The notes: a model not told the origin generated them from the sequence alone. 64,000 nucleotides of DNA from Aristolochia californica (GCA_029961685.1 JARWKL010000008.1:10697981-10761980), one strand, 5' to 3'; numbered from the stretch's first letter, positions 1 through 11,357 are shown. Numbers and translations are program-made.

Positions 1-1078
1 TTGGTGCATGCATGAACTGACTCACAACGCTTACTGCATATGCTACATCGGGCCTTGTGTGTGATAGGTAGATTAATCTTCCAACTAATCGCTGATAACA
101 CCCTTTGTCTGCTGGGATTTGATCTGGAAGAATTCTGAGTTTATGATGCATTTCCATGGGCGTCTCTATTGGTTTACAGTCAAGCATTCCGGTTTCGGCT
201 AGAAGATCCAACACATATTTTTGCTGTGAAAGGAAGACTCCATGTTTAGATTTTGCAACTTCAATTCCCAAAAAATATTTAAGTTGTCCGAGATCCTTCA
301 TTTCGAATTTAGTGGCTAAATACTCCTGTAAAGCTTGTATTTCACCTGGGTCATCTCTTGTCACGACCATATCATCAACATATACAATTAAAGTTGTTAC
401 CTTTCCTTCTTTGTGTTTTATAAACAAAGTATAATCTGAGTTACTTTGTTTATAACCAAACTCCTTCATTGTAGTCGAGAATCTCCCAAACCATGCTCTA
501 GGTGACTGTTTCAGCCCATACAATGACTTCTTCAATTTACAGACTTCACCTTGAGACAAAGAACCACTTTTTACGCCGGGTGGTAGTTCCATGTAGACTT
601 CTTCTTCTAAGTCTCCATTGAGGAAGACATTTTGAACATCAAATTGTTGCAGAGGCCAGTCTTGATTTGCTGCTATAGATATAAAAATACGAATTATATT
701 GATCTTAGCTACTGGTGCAAAAGTATCCTGATAGTCTATCCCATACCTTTGCGTATATCCCTTTGCAACTAGCTGAACTTTATATCTGTCAATACTTCCA
801 TCCAGTTTGAGTTTCAATGTTAACACCCATCGACATCCAATTTTTTTTACTCCTTTAGGTTGGGGTACAAGTTCCCAAGTGGCATTTTTTTGTAGAGCCT
901 CCATCTCTTCGTTTATCGCTTTTTTCCATTTTGGATCAGCAAATGCATCCTGCACATTACTAGGAATAGAAACCCTGGATAATTGATCAATAGTAAATGC
1001 ATACGATTTAGTCAACCTATGGGAGGACACATAGTTATTGATTGAGTATTTGGATTTGGCTTCAAGATCAGGTTCATA
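1..1078 (-). pseudogene. Copia reverse transcriptase, partial at window edge, element J
   Basis: Reverse transcriptase copies element RNA into DNA. Reading the minus strand from about 1078, I see the copia RT entry (INEEMEALQKNATWELV), GYTQRYGIDYQDTFAPVA, FDVQNVFLNGDLEEEVYM, LYGLKQSPRAWFGRF, the catalytic box YVDDMV at about 365-382, then YFLGIEVAKSKHGVFL and [19 protein letters not shown] see no stop in this frame before the window edge, so this domain is relatively well kept even though gag and integrase are broken. RNase H and the 3' LTR are outside the window. Marked as a pseudogene because the element as a whole is disabled. Confidence 0.9.
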
Positions 1079-1645
1079 CTATTTTTTTGGAACTCCCCTA
1101 TTCAATCTTTGTGGATATCTAGGGGTTATGTTTTCTGTAGGATGACATGTTGCATTAGACTCATCAAACACAGGATTCGTATTTACCTGAGGTGGAACAT
1201 TCTGGGTTGATTCTTCAGTTGTTGGTGCAAATGGGGGCAACTCTGGGGGTTCTTCAGGTGAAATTACTGGATCACAGTCTTGTTGCACATCATGACACTT
1301 GAAAAATTCATTCACCGCTACTAACTCAATAAACTCAGCACCTCCGTTAGTTTCATGTGGAACATTCTCTTCATTTGAACTCTCCCCTTGAAGAGATGTC
1401 CAAGAAACTCCCCCTGAATAATAAGGTACTGATTCATGGAAGGAGACATCTAGAGTCACATGGAGCTTATTGGTGTGTGGATCATAACACCGATATCCTT
1501 TTTGAAATTCAAAGTAGCCAACAAATACACATCACTTGACACAGGGATCAAGTTTATTTCGCAAGATCTTTGGGATATGAACATAAGCGGTACACCCAAA
1601 AATTCGGGGATCAAGATTTGGAAGATGGGGAATTGAAATCAGGGA
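1079..1645 (-). pseudogene. Integrase C-terminal/linker region, element J
   Basis: This stretch joins integrase to reverse transcriptase. One frame (1079-1459) reads DVSFHESVPYY and then an acidic, proline- and Glu-rich linker ending NITPRYPQRLNRGVPKK before a stop. A segment with DVSFHE after the integrase core is standard in copia polyproteins. The region 1460-1645 is in other frames, so at least one further frameshift is present. Confidence 0.75.
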
Positions 1646-2371
1646 TTACAGCTTGCGTAGAGGAGTTTGAAAATCAAGTACTCTAGAAGGTGTTCGATTG
1701 ATGAGGTAGGCAACAGCTGTGATAGCTTCGCCCCAATAAAATCGAGACATGTTCATGCCAAAGAGAGAGGCACGCACTACTTCCAAAAGTTGTCGATTCT
1801 TTCTTCCTGCCAATCCATTATGTTGGGGAGTATATGTGCAAGAAGTCTGATGACGAATTCCATGAGTGGTTAGAAAATTTTTGAGAAAAGCATTAACAAA
1901 CTCAGTACCATTGTCAGATTGCAAAACACGAATCTGCTTTTGGTATTGAGTATGTATCATTGTATGGAAATTCTGAAATGCACGACACACATCACTCTGT
2001 TGTATAAGCAGAGACACCCAAGTCATTCTAGTGCATTCATGAATAAATGTAACAAAGTAACGAGCTCTAGAAATAGAGGTAACCATGGCTGGACCCCAAA
2101 CATCAGAATGAATAACCACAAAAGGTTCGAAACTTTTATTCAAACTCGGTAAATAAGCAATACGGTGGCTCTTAGCCAATTCACATGTGTCACAATGAAA
2201 ATGCACATCAGTCAAACCTGAAAAAATTTGAGGTCGCAATTTCTTAAGATAACCAAAGGAAAGGTGACCTAATCGTCGGTGCCATAACCATACAGTTGTT
2301 TGAATATTATCTTCACTGCTAGCTTGATTTCTCTGACTGATTTTTGATCCCCCGTTCTCTGTCAACTCCAA
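1646..2371 (-). pseudogene. Copia integrase with catalytic Glu lost, element J
   Basis: Integrase joins the reverse-transcribed DNA to the host chromosome. The frame opens with the GAG-pre-integrase zinc finger (WHRRLGHLSFGYLKKL, then CDTCELAKSHR) and runs into the rve core: first Asp in IHSDVWGP, second Asp in LQSDNGTEF, and then HNGLAGRKNRQLLE where the family has a Glu before RKNR. Here that Glu codon reads Gly, so the D-D-E triad is incomplete and strand transfer should be impossible. The length (241 residues) is normal for this part of the polyprotein. The last residues, NRTPSRVLDFQTPL, are also typical. Confidence 0.92.
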
Positions 2372-2413
2372 ATAGTAGAGTTTGCCCCGTCTAACACCAT
2401 AACCAAGAATCTT

Positions 2414-3034
2414 CTAGGTTAGAATGTCCTGAAAGACACAAAATGAGGTCCAAAAAGTTACAGTACAAGCAAGAGTGGAAATAATTTGGCTAACAGACAA
2501 AAGGTTATATTCAAGAGAGGGAACCACAAGGACAGTATCTAATGTCAGATTATTGGATAATATAACAGATCCTTCCCCAGTAATAGGAGAGGTACTACCA
2601 TTGGCTGTTGAAATAATAGATTGTGGAGAAGGTAGGATAGATTGTAACTGACTGGGATCCCTTGTCATGTGATCGGATGCACCTGTATCAATAATCCAAG
2701 GTATATTCTTAGAATGTAAAGAAAATACTAATGCATCATCGAGAATACCTAGATGGGCAACATTTGCAGTAGGTAGCTCCTGATTATCTTCCATGGATGT
2801 CACCATAGCTTTCCCAACAATCTTTTTACGGGGTCTTTTCGAGAAATCCCACCACTCCGGATAGCCAATAATCTCATAACACCGGTGTTGTGAATATCTT
2901 TTTTCTCCGCAGTGAATACATACACGATTGTTACCTTTGCCAGAGGATTGAGGGTTCCGATTGCTTGATGATCCTTGTCGGTTTTGATTGACCAACATCG
3001 CCGAGTTATCTGAGACTGGATGATAGCTCCCCAT
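2414..3034 (-). pseudogene. Gag zinc knuckle and aspartic protease, element J
   Basis: This frame follows gag after one stop codon. It holds a CCHC-type RNA-binding knuckle, CIHCGEKRYSQHRC, in which the usual histidine is tyrosine. About 70 residues later comes the retroviral-type protease active site, WIIDTGASDHMT, with the catalytic Asp in D-T-G-A-S intact. Downstream are the flap-like segments STANGSTSPITGEG and VPSLEYNLLSVSQI, standard for copia proteases that cut the Gag-Pol polyprotein. The frame ends at 2414 a little before the integrase frame begins. The protease core looks better preserved than the rest. Confidence 0.88.
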
Positions 3035-3044
3035 TGTCTGCCTC

Positions 3045-3702
3045 TATTGATATTCGCGTCTGACATATGCATATGTACTCTCCAAATCAAGTTTGGGGTC
3101 TTTTCGCAAAATTTCTCCACGAACTTGATCAAACTCGGAGTCAAGTCCACTGAGAAAAATATGAACCTGAAGCCGAGCCATTGCAGAGTGCAACTGGATT
3201 AGCCCTTCGACTGTTCCTTCCTGAGATATAGTTCTATGATCAATCTCCAGGAAAATAGCAACCAGTTCATTGTAGTACGTGGATAACGGTCTATCATTTT
3301 TTTGGTAGAAAAAGATCTCTGGTTCAGCTCAAATATACAAGTTTCATTTGATCCATCATAGAACGTTTTTGATATTGCTTCCCATATCTCCTTGGCAGTG
3401 GAGAGGCAAATAAATCGCTGTATGAGCAATGGACTCATGGAGTCAATAAGCCAACTTTTGACTCTTTGATTTTCAGTAATCCATGCTCCAAGATTGCCAT
3501 CGCCAGATGCTGGTTTTTTTGTTTCGCCAGTGAGGTATCCAGCTTTGTTGCGTGCACCAATTCGCATCTCCATGAGTTGGGACCATAATGAATAATTGGT
3601 CTCATCGAGGATAATTCCAGTTGGAAATGCAGAATTATCTTGGTGGACTATAATATGTGGTGATGGGATAAGTTCAGTGGATGCGCCTGTAGTGGACGCC
3701 AT
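3045..3702 (-). pseudogene. Copia gag (UBN2-type), frameshifted, element J
   Basis: Gag is the nucleocapsid precursor that packages element RNA into cytoplasmic virus-like particles. The ATG at 3702 starts MASTTGASTELIPSPH, followed by the typical copia gag block LDETNYSLWSQLMEMRI, then GYLTGETKKP and SWLIDSMSP, all hallmarks of plant copia gag (retrotran_gag/UBN2). The frame shifts near 3297 after FELNQRSFST; the neighbouring frame continues with ND-PLSTYYNELVAIF and LQVHIFLSGLDSEFD until an in-frame stop near 3045. It sits just downstream of the leader. The break lies in the body of the domain, so no full-length Gag could be made without frameshifting. Confidence 0.9.
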
Positions 3703-3714
3703 CGATCTGAAATT

Positions 3715-3862
3715 TTTTGTCCGGTCTTGTGTAATCTGGTCCGGTTTGGTACGATCTGGTTTGGTTCAATTTTGGTCTGGTCCAGTGATGGTTCGGTTCG
3801 GTTCGGTTATAGTCCGGTTCGGCTCGATTTGATTGACCCACCGGTCTGGGTCGGTTCGGTTG
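3715..3862. repeat. GGTTCGG-rich short-repeat tract
   Basis: Between the gag start and the leader is a low-complexity run of ggttcggttcggtt and close variants (ggtccggttt, ggtctggtcc). It looks like a degenerate 5-6 bp repeat in the J leader. No function can be read from it. Confidence 0.6.
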
Positions 3863-4050
3863 GCAGAAAAATAAAGGAACAGTAGTTCCTAAGTTAAAAA
3901 AAAAATATCTGTCTTCTTCGGTAGTGGCAACGGAGCGTCGGCTTCCTTTAGCAACGACGGTGGTTGGCAGCGACAACGGGGTGGTGGTGCCGTCGTCGGT
4001 GATCGTCTGCGATCGTCGGCGCTCGTCAGTGATCGTCGGCACTCGTCGGT

Positions 4051-4281
4051 GACGTGATTTCGGCTACAGAACCGTCGTCGCAGAACTATGTTTTCTCGCA
4101 ATTCGGCTTCCCTCGGCGACAGTGGTGATCAGTGGCAATAAAGGGCAGGTGGAATGGTCGTCGGTGACGTGATTTCGGCTACAGAATCGTCGTCGTAGAA
4201 CTATGTTTTCTCGGCAATTCGGCTTCCCTAGGCGACAGTGGTGATCGGCGGCAATAAAGGGCAGGTGGAATGGTCGTCGGC
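4051..4281 (-). repeat. Tandem duplication in the J leader
   Basis: Two copies of a segment of about 115 bp lie head to tail (4051-4165 and 4166-4281). Both start with gacgtgatttcggctacaga and end near ggaatggtcgtcgg, with only a few differences. They sit in the untranslated leader between the primer binding site and gag, so they would not alter protein. Confidence 0.8.
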
Positions 4282-4482
4282 GGTCATCTTCAGTCTTCAG
4301 TGATCGTCGTCGATCGTCGGCGACGTTCTTTTGGCTTTGGGACAACTGGAATACGGAGTTGCAGAAAAAAACAGAGTTCTGCAACTCCGATGATTTTTTT
4401 CTTTTTCCGGCTTCCTCCTTCGGCGATTACGGGAGCACTTAGCTCCGAATTTAGGCGACGGAAAAGAGAAGATAATTCTCTT

Positions 4483-4494
4483 GCTCTGATACCA
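4483..4494 (-). promoter_or_regulatory. tRNA-iMet primer binding site of J
   Basis: The plus strand reads gctctgatacca, the exact complement of TGGTATCAGAGC, which pairs with the 3' end of initiator-Met tRNA and primes minus-strand DNA synthesis in plant copia elements. It touches the LTR end with no spacer. Confidence 0.9.
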
Positions 4495-4698
4495 TGTGAA
4501 ACAAAGAGAACCAAAAAACAATAACAGAGATTCAAAGAATGATTTTCTAACGATGTATTCTTCTCTATTTCGGAGGCAATCTATAATACATTACATACTG
4601 ATTTTAGGATCAATTTAGATCCTAAAATCAAGGAAACAATCCGTTTCCTATAATCACGTTAATCAATTTACAACCAGCTCATTACAGGCTTGCAAACA
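4495..4698 (-). repeat. 5' LTR of copia element J
   Basis: The LTR begins directly after the primer binding site complement. On the plus strand it opens with TGTGAAAC and closes with CAAACA, which gives the usual TG...CA ends. About 204 bp is short for a copia LTR. The outer end is placed by the TG/CA rule only, because the partner LTR is outside the window, so it could be wrong by a few bases to tens of bases. Confidence 0.7.
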
Positions 4699-5319
4699 GT
4701 TATATTCAATGCCAAGCAACTTGTGGTGAGAAAGGGGAAGATAATTTTTATCTTTTGTATCCTCTTGCAGCTTGATATAAAAATTATGATTTGCATTAAC
4801 ATATTGTAACACTTGGTGTATGTTTAAGAGATTTATGAAGAGTTCAATGATGGAAATGCTATGACTTCGAGGGAAAGAAAGTGAGAAAAAGGAGCACTAC
4901 ACGAAAGCTGATTTCTGCAAACATACACCTTTTTGAGTGAATCAAAATACGTTGGTGGAAATGGCTATACCACCAACTTCAGAAATTCCTTTTACTCCTT
5001 TTTAATTATATGTTTGATTCTTTTTGTCTTTTTTACTTTGGGTCTTCATCACTCTATGACCTTTGGCACTATAGGTCTGCTATTTTCAAACAGAAGTAGT
5101 TGACTTCTTGTGATGTGATTAACTCCTTGACCCTTTTACTCTTATTGCCTCCTCTGGGCTGGCTATTTGCGTATAATAATTCTTCCTTTCTCATGTTCGA
5201 TCAAACTATATTATTGGGTTGTCTGGATGATGTATTTTTTGATATGAAGTACTTCCTTTCTCAACTAGATGTATTTTTATGTCTGCTTGTCCGTTTGAAC
5301 TGAAATGACATATAATATT
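4699..5319. other. Gene-free stretch
   Basis: Between the J LTR and the DUF247 remnant the sequence is AT-rich with no convincing coding signal. Short ORFs here (for example 5100-5303) have leucine-rich composition expected of T-rich DNA and no recognised motif. Confidence 0.5.
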
Positions 5320-6300
5320 TTCATGGCAGAAAACACTGAAGACCATGGAGATTGTTTGGAAGACCCTGGAGATCCTTCAAATGAAATAGAAGGTTTCTGT
5401 AGCCACACTAGGATAACATTAAATCCGGGCGCCTCTTATCCCTTTAAATCGATATTCTTTTTTTTTTTTTTTTACTTTTTTCTCGGTGCTAGCATCTCAA
5501 CATGTTCTTTTTTTTCTGCGATTTATCATGAACCAATATGTAGGCACAAAAGAAATTGGCGCAGAAGGAATTGAAGGTTTTGATAGGCAACTTCTAGATT
5601 ACTTTAAATCTGGGTTCCAACCATTGTTTGTTTGGAACCCAACCACCACCATCTATGCCGTTCCAGAACGTATTTATAAGATCAAACCGTAGCTCTACGA
5701 TGATCAGTATCAGTAATTTGAAATCGTCATGAACTTTGATGAATTCTATCAAAGGTCGAGCTTGAATAATCTTCACATGCTAGCACATATGAAATCAATC
5801 CTCTCCTGCAATGGTAACAACACTTTTGAGCGTTACCTCTCAGCTATGAAACAAATGAGAGAGAATGAGCGAGTGTTACCTCATCAAAATCAAGGTAGAC
5901 TTCAAGTGTTTGATTGCTTTGGTATTGAGTTGTTGCCACATACTTGAAGTGCTACTCTTATTTTTCCAAGACAGACTGACACCACAAGTGGATCAATCTT
6001 GTTCCACTGCATTGCATGAATTGTTCACGAACATGCTCCTCGTTCAGAGTCAAATTCCTTTATTTGCCCTTTAAAAAATTTACGATATGCTAGATCGTGA
6101 CTCTCTGTACCCCTCCTTAATGGACCTCCGCCTATATTTATTTGAGGAGTTTTTTCAGGCCAACCAGAAGGTTGTTCCATTGCCCTCAGACCAGATCCAT
6201 CAGTTGCTCCATTTAGTTCACTATCATCTCCTTCCACCCAACTACCTCCTCAAGCAACAAGGATCAAAAAGTTTATTTCTCTCATGCAGTCTGTTACCAT
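5320..6300 (+). pseudogene. DUF247 gene, N-terminal half, degraded
   Basis: DUF247 proteins are plant-specific proteins of mostly unknown role, usually intronless, with a C-terminal membrane segment. Several family blocks appear in order on the plus strand but in different frames: TTTIYAVPERIYKIKP (the IYRVPE-type entry), NLHMLAHMKSILSCNG and FERYLSAMKQMRENERV (the helix region after the SIGP block), ELFTNMLLVQSQIPLFAL (the LLENQIPFFVL block) and LYLFEEFF with HQLLHLVHYHLLPP. Stops and frameshifts separate the blocks, and a poly-T run interrupts the start. Homology ends near 6300, about halfway through a usual DUF247 protein. An acidic segment ENTEDHGDCLEDPGD at 5330 may be the N-terminus. 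The family call is from memory of the motif pattern, so it deserves a profile search. Confidence 0.72.
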
Positions 6301-6309
6301 GAGAAGTTG

Positions 6310-7739
6310 GGTTCAAGGCTCACCCCTATGTGATTAGCCAAGTTATGAAGCCTCTTTCCCAAATAAAAACCCCAATATCTTTACACTCACTGCTCCATAA
6401 GAGAGTTTCTTTAACAAAGTCACAACTTTGAGAAAAAAAAATGGTAGATAGACTTTTTGTCTTTATGAATAGTTAAGAAAAAATAAATCATGGACATAGT
6501 AATTGGAAAAGTTTTAGGGTGTGCTTTAGTTTAGTCAAAATGAACTATCCAATATAGACCATACATAGGAAAGCATTTTCTTTCTTCACAAACCCTAAGA
6601 TGTATGTAGCAAGGGGAAATCTACCCTATTTGGTACTTAACAATTTTTAATCTTTTTTATTCTTTTGTACGAGGTTAAAGAAAAGGTGAGGACATCTTTT
6701 TCTTACAATAAAATAGTTGTATATATAATGATTGAGCCTAGTTCTATCCCAAAATGGCTAGCTACTTAAGAGACCTATTACTTAACCTTATAAACGAATA
6801 GCCAATCAATTTTTCCATGTGGGTTTATTGCCCACTCTAAAAGTTCCTCTCACATGCAGGTTCAAAAGAGCAAAGAGATTGGACATATATGGCACATGAA
6901 GAAGAGTTTGGGGTAAAATCTAGCCCACTACCATATTATGGTTGAGGTCGATTTCATGATCCCAAAATGACTAGCTACTTATGAGGTATATTAGTCAACC
7001 TTCTTAACTAACAAATGCCCAATAAAATTTGTAATGTGGGACTAATACAATACCCACCTACTAGTCATTTTTCTAAATTAAATATAAAAATCTTGCTTAA
7101 CTAAAAATCTTTAAAATTTCTAAAAATATAATAGGTTGGCTTGCCACATTTGACTAGGTGATTTCATTGTTTTTTCAGATCATATTTCTAAAGAATGCAC
7201 TTGTTATATTTTATAAAATTTTAATACTAATATATATGATTAAATTGTATATGTTCCTATCTTCTAGATGGTTTTGTTTGCTCTAATGCTAAGAAGAAGA
7301 GGGAATTTGGAGGATGAGCAGCCCAGTAGTTAACCTGTCAAATTTGTTGCTCAAATTTTCTTTCTATATGTGTCATTAATAAGAATATCCATCATCTTGT
7401 CTTGTCTCGTGTGCTTATTGTTCACTAAGAAGTCAGTGCTCACTATCTCTTGTTATTTCATAAGAAAATATTGATAATTGATCGAATAGAGATTTTTATT
7501 TTGTATTTTAAAATTGTTCTCCCTATGTCCAAAATCTGGAAGTCATAGATCCCCAAAACTTGTAAGTGGCCTTCCATCATATGCAACAGAAAAAATGAAA
7601 TTTAATGCACATTTTTCACAATTTCAAGAGTTGAATTTGAATCATTTTTACTACATCATGAATGGTCATTTTCTAACCATAACGACTAGTTTTATGAACA
7701 CTAGGATGCATGCTATGTAAATTAATTTGTCTCAAAGGT
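6310..7739. other. AT-rich intergenic stretch with a diverged repeat pair
   Basis: No gene is seen. Two imperfect copies of a segment of about 90 bp lie at about 6750-6840 and 6960-7050: both run from cccaaaatg-ctagctactta through a variable middle to aatgtggg or catgtggg and a cccac box. The rest is AT-rich. Nothing else is supported. Confidence 0.5.
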
Positions 7740-7744
7740 CTGTA

Positions 7745-8599
7745 TCAAGTGCTCAAGTGGTTTTTACGCTCCCATAATCTTTCACGTGTTTTGTGAAGTT
7801 TTTGCTCTCTCAAGCTCAAAAGCAAGCCTAATTTCCTTGTTCTCTCCATAGATCTAAGTGTTTTAGTGTCAGTCTTTCTCAAATATGATATAAGTAATCC
7901 AAAAACTTTAAGGAGAAGAGAAAAATAATTGTCACCATGAAATAAAACAGAGTAAGGAGCTTTATTATGAAGAATCAATGAAGGTAACCTATTGATAAGA
8001 AAACATGTCGTAAGTATAGCATGAGGCCAATAACAGTAAGTTACCTTCATGGAGTAGAGGAGGCCTCGAGCAACTTCAAGAAGGTGACGATTCTTCCTTT
8101 CAGCAACACCATTTTTTTGAGGTATAGGCACATGATGTTTGATGGATGAGCCCATTACCTCACAAAATTATTTGAACTCATTAGAAAAATATTCCTTAGC
8201 ATTATCACACCTAAGGATTTGAATTTTATTCCCAAATTGAGTCGATACCATACTATGAAATTTTTTAAAGAAAGGGAGAATTTCTGAATGTTCTTTAAAT
8301 AAATATAACCAAGTTACTCGAGTAAAATCATCAACAAAAGTAACAAAGTATTTTACTCGAGAAATGTTTGAGACACATAAAGGTCTCCATACATCAAAGT
8401 GTATTAACGCAAATGGAGTAGCACTGGTAGTTGTAAGATGAGAAGAATATGAACTCCTAATGTGTTTACTTAATTGACAAACCTCACAACTGAAATTAGA
8501 AAATGTTTTTAAAGACTGAAGTAAATAACAAATGGAAGAGGTAGATAGATGACCAAGCCTACCAAAGTTGGGCCTCAGATGTAGTGGATGATAGGACAG
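7745..8599 (-). pseudogene. Copia integrase, truncated, element A1
   Basis: Minus-strand homology runs from the pre-integrase finger (LGHLSTSSICYLLQ, CEVCQLSKHIRSS) into the rve core: ALIHFDVWRPL with the first Asp, RCDNAKEY with the second Asp, and KNGVAERKNRHLLE with the catalytic Glu. A stop near 8157 splits the core. After LLKVFG at about 7900 the sequence no longer matches the family, so the break point of the element lies around 7740-7900. The open frame 7745-8155 ends in unrelated Arg/Lys/Leu-rich sequence. Confidence 0.87.
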
Positions 8600-9281
8600 C
8601 TAATGATGGAAGAGTGAAGTAGTACAAGCCCCCCTTTCCATGGCCGCCACCAATCACCCGCTTCGTAGTTAGATCCTAAAATGTACAAGAAGATGGTGAG
8701 AAGGTGACATAGCAATTCAACTGTTTTGTTAATTGACTAACAGACAACAAATTTAAAGGAAATTGAGGGACAAACAACACATCTTGAAGAGGAATAGACG
8801 TAAGAGAGGAATAACCCTTGCCAAGAACCTTGGTTTGGGTACCATTAGCAATAGCAACAATTTTTTGAGGAAGTCATGGAGATAATGACTGAAGCATGTG
8901 TTTGTTACCTGATAGATGTTCAGAGGCCTCAGAGTCGATGATCCAAGAAGAGGAGGACGAAGAAGAAAGCATTCCTGAGGGAATGATGGTAGCAGAAGTT
9001 GGTAATGGAGGAATGGAAGACTCCATTAATGACTTCATCTTCTAAAATGCGGCATAGTCATCAGCCGTGAGAGTCACATTCCTGGATTGGGAGTCAACCT
9101 TTTCTTCCCGTTTCTCAACATTAATGGAGGCTGAGTTAGTCGAGGCCCAATTAGGCTTGCCATGAAGTTTCCAACATGTTTCCATAAGGTGGTTCTGACT
9201 ACCACAGTAAGTGCAAAGGCGAGACTCAGTACGGGAATTATTCGGACCTATTTGATCACATCTAGTTCGACCCCCTATCAT
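8600..9281 (-). pseudogene. Zinc knuckle and aspartic protease, element A1
   Basis: The frame at 9042-9281 contains a canonical CX2CX4HX4C knuckle, CTYCGSQNHLMETC. After a stop at 9042, protease homology continues on the minus strand as SWIIDSEASEHLSG near 8940 and further on as VLFVPQFPLNLLSVSQLTKQ. The active site reads D-S-E-A-S where the family has D-S/T-G-A-S, so the glycine of the catalytic loop is lost. The counterpart in E keeps DSGAS. Confidence 0.82.
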
Positions 9282-9981
9282 ATTTCTACCACATCCTCGG
9301 AATGACTAAGATGTACCCCGATTGCCGGAGAATATAGCATATGGAGTATCAATAGGAGATGAAGGAGATGGATCAGGATCCATATCAATGTAGCACTAAT
9401 GTCAATGAAGGATGGAAGAGCGGAGGAACTAAGAAGTTGGGTCTTAGCAACCTCAAGATGAAGTTTAATATTCGACAAGCAAATAGCTGCAGCCAAGGCC
9501 TCTCATTGACGTTCTTGAACTGAAATGTTTGTAGAGTATGTGTGAACTATTTTCCATTCTTGGAGATGGCCCCAAAACCGGGGTAAAAACTCATGAATGT
9601 TATCTCCATGTTTAGTATTCATCATACTTTGTAAGACATCGTATACTCGTTGTAAGGAGGCAGTACTAAAATAGAGCTTATCACATGTGTCCCAAATGTC
9701 CTTGGCTGTTTCCATGTGGACCACATTGTTAGCTACATGCTCTTCCATGCCATTGATGAGCCAATTGATAACCATGTTATCATTTTTAACCCACTTGTGG
9801 TAGACTTCATCTTCTTCATTAATTTGATAAGATGACTGAGAAGGCCACAAGTAACGAGAACCCTCCGTACTGATTGTGACCAGCTAAGGTAATTGGAGAG
9901 ACCTCTTAGTGGAATCCTAGTAATGCAAAGTATGTCACACTTATTACTTGTATTTCCACTCTCCATGATGAGGCAAGGCAA
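9282..9981 (-). pseudogene. Copia gag, frameshifted, element A1
   Basis: Gag starts at an ATG near 9966-9981 (MESGNTSNKCDILCITRIPL, then GLSNYLSWSQSVRRVL). A frameshift near 9850-9870 moves the reading to another frame with YHKWVKNDNMVINWLINGMEE, AKDIWDTCDKLYF and NIHEFLPRFWGHLQEWK. After a stop near 9500 homology resumes as AICLSNIKLHLEVAKTQLLSS. The protein matches the gag of element E at 34787-35476 closely along its length, which confirms both calls. The nucleocapsid could not be made intact. Confidence 0.88.
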
Positions 9982-10836
9982 ATTTTGAGGTCAATTGCAA
10001 GGGCGTCTTCAAATAACAATTACTCAATGTATTTTGAAGAACCCATGGACCAAAGCAATCACCAACAATAGAGGGAAAAGGAAAAAAAATATTTCATGTG
10101 AGAAAACACCAAATCATAAAAAAAAATGTTCTTTTTCAAGTGAGAACAAGATCCTGCCATTACTCAATTCCTCTTATAATCTTAAAGAAAAACAAAGAGG
10201 AGAGGATAGATGCAACTCGTAGGCCTTAATCCAAAGTCCAATACAAACCGAGAGCAAGTTATTTAGAGACAACTTAGAGGCAAATTAAGACACTCAGAAA
10301 CAAATTTTTCTTCAGCTCATGGGAATACTTCAACGAAAAAAAGTTCAATTGTTGAAGTTCAAGAGCAACAAATTAATAGAGACAAGCAAGTGCTGGAATT
10401 TTAACCATATAACGGTTATCCAACAACATAACACAATCCCTTGAGCAACGTTAAGTGAGATAATTTACAGCAACATGTGTTGGAATTCTACCTCAAACAA
10501 AATTGATCCAAGTTACATAAGGGTAATTTAATCTCAAATCGTTAATCTTGATAAGATACTAGTAGCAATTGATCTTGATCAAGCTTGTAATTAATCTACA
10601 AGAAGTTGAAGAATATAACATCATCTTAGTCATAAAAGATAAATCTTCACAACATATCGTATGAAGATTATCCACACTTGATGTGATTCAAAATCCGAGA
10701 AGAAAAAAAAAACATAAAGAAGAAGTATGTAAATAAGGGCCATAATAACTTATCTCTTCATGGCTGAACTCCTTTTATGAGCAAATTCTTGGATAGATTT
10801 CATAACTACTTCATAAAGAGCGATCTTAAACTCCAT
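9982..10836 (-). other. Untranslated leader of A1
   Basis: About 850 bp lie between the primer binding site and the gag start. No coding signal is seen. The same leader is present in A2 (about 15260-16036), sharing blocks such as caattcctcttata and gaattttaaccatat, which shows it is a fixed part of the family rather than an insertion. Confidence 0.75.
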
Positions 10837-10848
10837 GCTCTGATACCA
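10837..10848 (-). promoter_or_regulatory. tRNA-iMet primer binding site of A1
   Basis: The plus strand reads gctctgatacca directly before the LTR, an exact match to the initiator-Met tRNA primer site on the minus strand. Confidence 0.9.
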
Positions 10849-11238
10849 TGTAGAATTTAGAATCCCATTAGAAGAACTTTGGAATAACTTGGAAGGAGAA
10901 TAAGAAGAGAGAAAGGAGAGGAGAAGAAGAAGGATATAGAGGGAGAGAGTTTGGATTAGAGAAAGGAGATATGACGTCAACCAAGAGTGATGGAGGCTGG
11001 ACGAATTTGTGGGAAAAGAGGAGAGGGCTTTAATGTTCTACCTCTTAGCCAATGCATTTATTTATAGTTTTGCAATGCCCTTAGGGCTACAACTTGATAA
11101 AACAAAAGACATAAAAGAATTACGTATTTACATCTTTATGCCATCTTTATGGAATGTATCATATTTTACCCATATGCCACTCCTTTGACGTGTGGGCTTC
11201 TAGTCTTGAGTTTATGGGCTTGGGCCCATCTTCTAATA
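10849..11238 (-). repeat. 5' LTR of A1
   Basis: About 390 bp, opening on the plus strand with tgtagaatttagaatccc and ending near cccatcttctaata. The same LTR is found at 12772-13158, 16049-16416 and 25242-25632. It includes the shared block atttatagttttgcaatgccctt, probably the region around the promoter and transcript start. Confidence 0.88.
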
Positions 11239-11357
11239 GTTGGCAAGCAATAGAGAAGGATGGAAAATGCAAATGTGTTGCTATTCTAATGCTCACTTAG
11301 AATCTTTAATACTAAATCTAGAACCAAATTTTCAAAGTGCACTTGCTCTTATACACT

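Larger units (their letters stand above)
1..4698 (-). mobile_element. Ty1/copia element J, 5' part (runs off window)
   Basis: This is a minus-strand Ty1/copia LTR retrotransposon, seen from its 5' LTR (4495-4698) through primer binding site, leader, gag, protease, integrase and most of reverse transcriptase, where the window ends. The domain order gag-PR-IN-RT defines copia, as opposed to Ty3/gypsy where integrase is last. The frame is broken at least twice (in gag near 3297 and between gag and zinc knuckle near 3045), and integrase has lost a catalytic residue, so this copy is dead. The 3' LTR would lie to the left of the window. The 5 bases after the LTR are gttat, the expected position of the target-site duplication, but its partner cannot be seen. 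Confidence 0.93.
7740..11238 (-). mobile_element. Ty1/copia element A1, 5' half only
   Basis: A minus-strand copia element with 5' LTR, primer binding site, long leader, gag, zinc knuckle, protease and integrase. It stops at about 7740 inside the integrase C-terminal region, and reverse transcriptase, RNase H and the 3' LTR are absent. It belongs to the same family as A2, A3 and E, judged by near-identical motifs (NGVAERKNRHLLEVARGLL, YWPHAILTTCFLINRLPS). A1 and A2 keep complementary halves of the element. Confidence 0.9.

Noticed and set aside
4903..4914. cactacacgaaa, similar to a CACTA terminal repeat
   Set aside because: No matching inverted end and no 3-bp duplication were found, and the transposase relic is 18 kb away.
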